A DNA stretch of 10,366 bases, taken from NCBI GenBank assembly GCA_004556875.1, contig SFFP01000048.1, positions 1 to 10,366 on the forward strand, written 5' to 3'. Made by a program: the position numbers and the translations under genes. The notes beneath the pieces were generated by a model. It was not told the DNA's origin. It searched no databases and was given only the letters and a program-made list of their open reading frames with translations. Numbering within the stretch: position 1 is the stretch's first letter; each line of letters opens with the position of its first letter. Below, one piece after another: positions 6,996 through 10,366 of this stretch. Source of the DNA: Ruminococcus flavefaciens (GTDB taxonomy: Bacteria > Bacillota_A > Clostridia > Oscillospirales > Ruminococcaceae).

Positions 6996-7025
6996 TTGGG
7001 TTTCCTGTCACCTACATATTATAAT
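6996..7025 (+). promoter_or_regulatory. Tentative promoter of the 883-residue dockerin protein gene
   Basis: The plus strand holds TATAAT twice in overlap (7020-7025 and 7025-7030). The best -35 I find is TTGGGT (6996-7001), 18 bp before the first copy. The -35 match is weak compared with the other promoters here. Start near 7032 would give a leader of about 118 nt with three short stems: CTGTA/TACAG (7036-7051), an A-run/T-run pair (about 7058-7084) and GAGAG/CTCTC (7082-7097). Confidence 0.35.
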
Positions 7026-7134
7026 ATAATGTTGCCTGTATCAGACTACAGTTTGTGCTCGAAAAAAACTCATTTTTTTGTGAGAGTTACATCTCTCTGA
7101 TACGTCTAAGTAATAGAAAGCATGAAAAATTTAC

Positions 7135-7142
7135 AAAGGAGG
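7135..7142 (+). promoter_or_regulatory. Ribosome binding site of the 883-residue protein gene
   Basis: AAAGGAGG ends 7 nt before ATG 7150, a strong and well-placed site that fixes the start. Confidence 0.85.
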
Positions 7143-7149
7143 TATTATT

Positions 7150-9801
7150 ATGCTTTTTAAGAAATTATTATCAATCACACTTTCAGCTGCGCTTTCAACT
7201 ACAATGCTGTCTGCCGCTCCAATAAGCAAACCGCAATCGTCTGCGACGCTTAACTACGCGGTTGCTGCAGGAAATGACAGTGACGAGATCGTTGCACACT
7301 GCTGCTGGTCAGACTGCAACAAACCTCTCAAACAAGGTGAAGCACGAATTGCAAGCAACGGCGCTATATTCTGCGATGAACACTTTGATGAAGGTCAGGC
7401 AGACAACATAGTTCTTTTTGAGATAAATGATACTGTTGCCGCTATCGACGACACATACATCTATTTTGAAAATGGTACAGATCCGATAAAGTACGCAGAT
7501 CTGGTATACAGTTTTCTGAATGCCGACAACTACAGCGATGAAGATATCCATTTAAATATCGGTGATACTGTAGATTTAAAGGTAATTGCAGGTAAGGGAA
7601 AGTATTACTACGTACATTCTGTAGTTGACGCAAAAGTCGTTACACCTGCGGTAACTACCAACAAGACAAGAACCATTTCAAGCGCTTTTGACTGCATCGA
7701 AAACGGAAAGCTCTATTTTATCAACTCTGAAGGCTATCCTTTCAATATTAGCGATATGCCATATGATGATTATGCAGCTCTTAATAATTTCGAGAAATAC
7801 TGCGTTATCAGCATTGAGCTGACAACTGTTGAAACACCTGAAGGCAAGATTGAAAAGATAACAGGCGCTAAAAAAATAGGAGATGTCACTTCAACAACAG
7901 CTCAGCCTATTCAGACTACTACAACTACTACAACAGTTGTTTCAAGCCACAACAGCGGAACAGGCCTTTACACAACTGTTCCCGACACAAATCATTGCAT
8001 ACCAACAACAACTACCACAGAAGAAGATGAGATATGGATGCCTGCAGGCACGGGTATAGATCAAGTACAGGAAGTCTATTCCCTTCCTACAAGGATCGAT
8101 TATTCTCAAGGCGAAGAACTGAGCTTTGATGACTTTATCGTTCATGTAGTTCATTCCTATAATGTTCGCTCAAATAAGGGAAGATTTGAAAGAAGAACTT
8201 CTGAACGCGATGTAGAGATAGCATATATTGATCCTGAGTATTATACCATTACAGATGAAAATAACAAGGTATATCCAAGCGATTCATTTAAGACCCTTCC
8301 GAGCGGAACATACTACATCAATATCAAGGAAAATATAAATTACTACAGCAAAAACGAAAATCCGGGCATTCCGCAGGCTTTATACGGATTTAATAACACC
8401 TCATTTGATGTAGAAATACACGAAAATCATTCCGTTACCACATCATCCACAAATAATACAAGCCAGATAACGACATCAACTACATCTTCCTATGTTCCAA
8501 CTTATACTGTTACAATGGCTCCGGAGTATAAACTTGAAAAGGTCAATTCCTACCCAACAAAGACAGTTTATAATGAGGGCGAAGAGCTTGATCTGTCAGG
8601 ATTGTCATACGATTACTCTATGAAAACTCCATGGTTCGGAGAGCCTGACGGAGGCGGAATCTTTAAAAACACCTACACAGGCGATGAGTCTGACGTTTCA
8701 CTCCTTAGTGTAACTCTTGAAGATAAGAATAAAAAAACATACAAAGGAACAGCATTCTCTACACTTGACGCAGGCAAATACATTGTAACTCTCATTCCAA
8801 ACAAATTAACAAACGCATACCCTCAAGAGGATAACCAGATCGTCTATAGCATTGTTATCAACAGCTTACCTGTAAGCTCTTCAACAACTACAACAGCTCA
8901 AACCACAACTGAAGAAGAGCGCTGGATGTACGGAACAGGCGTTGACCACTTCAAGAGCATCGAAACTCTTCCTACCAAGACTATCTATGACAAGGGCGAA
9001 AAGCTTAGTCTTGACGGTCTCGTTATAAACGCATACCACAGTGTAACAAGACATTCAAACAAGGGCAACAGCGATGTACTCATAACTGATTATGTATGGA
9101 ACGTAGGAAACATCGACCCTAAGTACATAACAATCAGATCCTTAGGCGGAAAGACATACACCACAGATGAATTCACAAAACTCCCCGGCGGTCAGGCTTA
9201 TGAAGTCATCATCGGAAACGGTCAGACAATAAACCTTGATCTTGCTGGCTCAGGAGATGAAAAGACAGTATATAATACTGACGGCTTCTCATTCAGAATT
9301 TACATCAACGATACTGAAAAAGACCAGAAGTTCATCAAGCTGGACAATGCAACTGTAGAAAACTTTAATTACGGCACAGCAAGTCAGGGCTTCAAGCTCA
9401 AAGGCATGAAAGCTTTCAGCATTGACATGGACGCTCATATGCACTCGGGATACGACATTGAAAGCGGTATCCGTATGAACGATACTGTATCAGGTGTACT
9501 CTGCATAAACCCGAAAAACAATTACATCTATTTCGGCGACCTCGAAATAACAAAATACGCAGGTTTAAGCGGTGATGCCAATAACGACGGCAACATCGAT
9601 ATGGGTGACGTAGTAATCATCATGCAGTCTCTTGCAAACCCTGATAAATACAGCTTTGACGGTACAGACGCTCATCGTCTTACAAAGAGAGGCGGATATA
9701 TCGGCGACGTAAACGGTGACGGTCTTACAGTACAGGACGCAAACCTCATACAGAGAATGCTCCTCGGTCTTGACCCAATGCCAACACCTACAAACAACTG
9801 A
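7150..9801 (+). CDS. Secreted dockerin protein with Cys/His motif and three Ig-like repeats, function unknown
   Basis: An 883-residue exported protein with no catalytic domain that I recognise. Signal peptide about 1-24 (MLFKKLL, then a hydrophobic core; cut near SAA or at AVAA/GN 40). Residues 50-78 hold HCCWSDC and, after a GEA-x-I-x-x-NG segment, CDEH. Cys 51/52, 56, 75 and His 78 look like a small zinc-knuckle or half-LIM fold. Residues about 86-165 and 174-243 are two beta-rich segments. Thr-rich linkers lie at 247-264, 283-290, 426-446 and 577-587. Ig-like repeats at about 310-424, 466-571 and 606-719 each start (S/L)PT(K/R)-x-x-Y-x-x-GE-x-L, the pattern of Big_3-type bacterial Ig domains. 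A further beta-rich segment at 725-804 precedes the dockerin (807-883). It would dock to a scaffoldin and probably acts in binding, spacing or adhesion. It is divergent from the pectinase gene and shares the region 6822-7149 with it. Role inferred only from architecture. Confidence 0.85.
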   Translation: MLFKKLLSITLSAALSTTMLSAAPISKPQSSATLNYAVAAGNDSDEIVAHCCWSDCNKPLKQGEARIASNGAIFCDEHFDEGQADNIVLFEINDTVAAIDDTYIYFENGTDPIKYADLVYSFLNADNYSDEDIHLNIGDTVDLKVIAGKGKYYYVHSVVDAKVVTPAVTTNKTRTISSAFDCIENGKLYFINSEGYPFNISDMPYDDYAALNNFEKYCVISIELTTVETPEGKIEKITGAKKIGDVTSTTAQPIQTTTTTTTVVSSHNSGTGLYTTVPDTNHCIPTTTTTEEDEIWMPAGTGIDQVQEVYSLPTRIDYSQGEELSFDDFIVHVVHSYNVRSNKGRFERRTSERDVEIAYIDPEYYTITDENNKVYPSDSFKTLPSGTYYINIKENINYYSKNENPGIPQALYGFNNTSFDVEIHENHSVTTSSTNNTSQITTSTTSSYVPTYTVTMAPEYKLEKVNSYPTKTVYNEGEELDLSGLSYDYSMKTPWFGEPDGGGIFKNTYTGDESDVSLLSVTLEDKNKKTYKGTAFSTLDAGKYIVTLIPNKLTNAYPQEDNQIVYSIVINSLPVSSSTTTTAQTTTEEERWMYGTGVDHFKSIETLPTKTIYDKGEKLSLDGLVINAYHSVTRHSNKGNSDVLITDYVWNVGNIDPKYITIRSLGGKTYTTDEFTKLPGGQAYEVIIGNGQTINLDLAGSGDEKTVYNTDGFSFRIYINDTEKDQKFIKLDNATVENFNYGTASQGFKLKGMKAFSIDMDAHMHSGYDIESGIRMNDTVSGVLCINPKNNYIYFGDLEITKYAGLSGDANNDGNIDMGDVVIIMQSLANPDKYSFDGTDAHRLTKRGGYIGDVNGDGLTVQDANLIQRMLLGLDPMPTPTNN
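8020..9306 (+). repeat. Three Ig-like module repeats; the first and third are close copies
   Basis: Within the 883-residue protein, modules lie at about 8077-8421, 8545-8862 and 8965-9306. Modules 1 and 3 share more than the core: both are preceded by a Thr/Glu linker and a W-M-x(0-2)-GTG(I/V)D segment (at 8020 and 8911), both carry HS...SNKG in the same loop, then ID-P-(E/K)-Y-x-TI, and a (S/T)-D-x-F-x-x-LP-(S/G)-G turn. Module 2 keeps only the PTKTVYNEGEELDLSGL core and the F-x-TLDAGKY turn. This points to duplication of a linker-plus-domain unit. Confidence 0.75.
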
Positions 9802-9855
9802 AGTGACTCTATAGTTACAACTAATGCATGAACAAAATATCATGATATAGTTAAA

Positions 9856-9879
9856 AAGGCTCTCCAAATGGAGAGCCTT
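9856..9879 (-). terminator. Second hairpin terminator of the hup-DUF6465 unit, probably bidirectional
   Basis: AAGGCTCTCC and GGAGAGCCTT form a perfect 10-bp stem with a 4-nt loop. On the minus strand the stem runs into TTTTTAA, a good tail. On the plus strand the tail is weak (ACTTATG), but position (55 nt after the stop at 9801) suggests it also ends the rightward dockerin gene. Confidence 0.8.
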
Positions 9880-9898
9880 ACTTATGCCCGAATATAAA

Positions 9899-9921
9899 AA
9901 GCTCCGCATAAAGCGGAGCTT
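9899..9921 (-). terminator. First hairpin terminator of the hup-DUF6465 unit
   Basis: AAGCTCCGC and GCGGAGCTT form a perfect 9-bp GC-rich stem with a 5-nt loop, 9 nt past the stop codon at 9931. It is followed on the minus strand by TTTTTATATT, a classic intrinsic terminator. Confidence 0.88.
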
Positions 9922-9930
9922 AAACAATTC

Positions 9931-10290
9931 TTAGAAGAGATCGAAATCGCCAAATGTATCGCCATTTACAACATAGTAAACCTTGTTTACCTCAGGCTTT
10001 ACATAAACGTCGACCTTCTTAACAGCCTTAACGCCTGAAGCCTTTGTTGCCTTAGCAACAAGGTCAGCTGTGTTTACCTCTGAGCCAAGTGCCTGAATTA
10101 CAACCTTGCTGTCTACAGCTGCTGCAGTCTTCTTAGCAGCCGGCTTTTTCTCAGCAGCTGGCTTTTTAGCTGCTGTTGCCTTCTTTTCAGCAGGCTTCTT
10201 TGCAGCAGGAGCCTTCTTTGCAGCCTTCTTCTCCTCTACAGGAGTTGCTGTCTCAACTACCTTTGTTTCTGCAGTCTTCTTATCTGGCAT
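9931..10290 (-). CDS. DUF6465-type protein with Lys/Ala/Pro-rich histone-H1-like tail
   Basis: A 119-residue cytoplasmic protein with no signal peptide or membrane segment. Residues 1-60 are low complexity: about ten Lys-Lys pairs set in Ala and Pro (AAKKP, AEKKA, AAKKT), preceded by a short acidic/Thr stretch. Residues 61-119 form a compact domain: SKVVIQALGSEV, then a helix (TADLVAKATKA), then VKKVDVYVKPEVNKVYYVVNG and a DFDLF end. The 'VYVKPE-x-x-x-x-YYVVN' core is the pattern I associate with DUF6465 of Clostridia, whose function is not known. It starts 18 nt after the stop codon of an HU gene on the same strand and has its own AGGAGG (10299-10304), so the two are probably cotranscribed. 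The basic tail and the HU neighbour suggest DNA or RNA binding; this is inference. Two strong terminators follow. Confidence 0.82.
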   Translation of the reverse strand: MPDKKTAETKVVETATPVEEKKAAKKAPAAKKPAEKKATAAKKPAAEKKPAAKKTAAAVDSKVVIQALGSEVNTADLVAKATKASGVKAVKKVDVYVKPEVNKVYYVVNGDTFGDFDLF

Positions 10291-10298
10291 GATAGTAT

Positions 10299-10304
10299 CC
10301 TCCT
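10299..10304 (-). promoter_or_regulatory. Ribosome binding site of the DUF6465-type gene
   Basis: AGGAGG on the minus strand, 8 nt before ATG 10290 and inside the 18-nt gap after the HU stop codon. There is no room for a promoter in this gap, which supports cotranscription with the HU gene. Confidence 0.85.
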
Positions 10305-10308
10305 TGAA

Positions 10309-10366
10309 TTACTTGTTTACAGCGTTCTTGAGTGCCTGACCAGCCTTGAAAGCAGGAGCCTTTGAA
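10309..10366 (-). CDS. hup: HU family DNA-binding protein, C-terminal end only
   Basis: Only the last 18 codons and a TAA stop (10309-10311) are in the window; the rest lies beyond the right edge. The peptide SKAPAFKAGQALKNAVNK is the typical HU/IHF C-terminus, in which the P-x-F-K-x-G-x-x-L-K segment follows the DNA-binding arm. HU is an abundant dimeric nucleoid protein that bends and compacts DNA. It is the first visible gene of a leftward unit with the DUF6465-type gene. The call rests on a short but distinctive segment. Confidence 0.85.
   Translation of the reverse strand, partial: SKAPAFKAGQALKNAVNK

Larger units (their letters stand above)
9802..9930. other. Convergent intergenic region with two hairpins and a short palindrome
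   Basis: This gap lies between the stop codons of two converging genes. Besides the two hairpins (9856-9879 and 9899-9921) it holds a perfect 12-bp AT-rich palindrome, ATATCATGATAT (9837-9848). No coding signal is seen. Confidence 0.6.

Noticed and set aside
9837..9848. A perfect 12-bp palindrome ATATCATGATAT between convergent genes
   Set aside because: It is short and AT-rich in an AT-rich spacer after a stop codon, with no partner copy at any promoter here. It is probably chance.
9565..9927. A 120-codon leftward frame antisense to the dockerin of the 883-residue protein
   Set aside because: It is Cys-rich and low in plausibility, covers the terminators, and is the complement of a highly conserved dockerin. 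It is a shadow frame.
10106..10339. A 77-codon rightward Ala/Phe-rich frame that looks like a membrane peptide
   Set aside because: It is the antisense of the Lys/Ala repeats (AAG and GCN codons read backward give Phe/Leu and Ala/Cys), and it runs across two real genes.

Overview
The window looks like chromosomal DNA of a fibre-degrading, cellulosome-producing Ruminococcus (Bacillota, Oscillospiraceae), most likely R. flavefaciens or a close relative. Three of its genes encode secreted proteins with threonine-rich linkers and a C-terminal dockerin. The first dockerin helix is almost the same in all three (DVVLIMQSLANPDK or DVVIIMQSLANPDK). Other support comes from AGGAGG ribosome binding sites, AT-rich intergenic regions with consensus sigma-A promoters, and a PL1-PL9 pectinase like one described from the R. 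flavefaciens cellulosome. The species is inferred from protein features only.

Layout from left to right. At 1-433 (-) is the 5' part of a small membrane protein resembling DUF2798. A consensus promoter (586-614) and a leader of about 145 nt precede it; the leader folds as a long imperfect hairpin ending in a terminator-like U tract just before the ribosome binding site. At 704-2818 (-) is a secreted GH26 beta-mannanase with a CBM35-like module and a dockerin. At 3027-6821 (-) is a 1264-residue pectinase with two catalytic domains: an N-terminal FN3-like module, PL1, PL9, a CBM77-like module and a dockerin. From the divergent region 6822-7149, an 883-residue non-catalytic dockerin protein is read rightward (7150-9801). 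It has a small Cys/His motif near its N-terminus and three Ig-like (Big_3-type) repeats. It ends against two back-to-back hairpin terminators (9856-9921). These serve a leftward pair: the 3' end of an HU nucleoid protein gene (10309-10366) followed 18 nt later by a DUF6465-type protein with a histone-H1-like Lys/Ala/Pro tail (9931-10290).

How the genes work together. The mannanase and pectinase remove hemicellulose and pectin from plant cell walls. Both would dock onto cell-surface scaffoldins through their dockerins. The 883-residue protein would dock in the same way but probably adds a binding, spacing or structural function. The mannanase and pectinase genes lie in tandem, but each has its own near-consensus promoter and a terminator lies between them, so they read as single-gene units and not an operon. 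The HU/DUF6465 pair is a separate housekeeping unit, as is the DUF2798-like gene.

The points that most deserve a second look are the structured leader upstream of the DUF2798-like gene, the HU-DUF6465 pairing, and the architecture of the 883-residue dockerin protein. No tRNA, rRNA, CRISPR array, insertion sequence or phage gene is visible.
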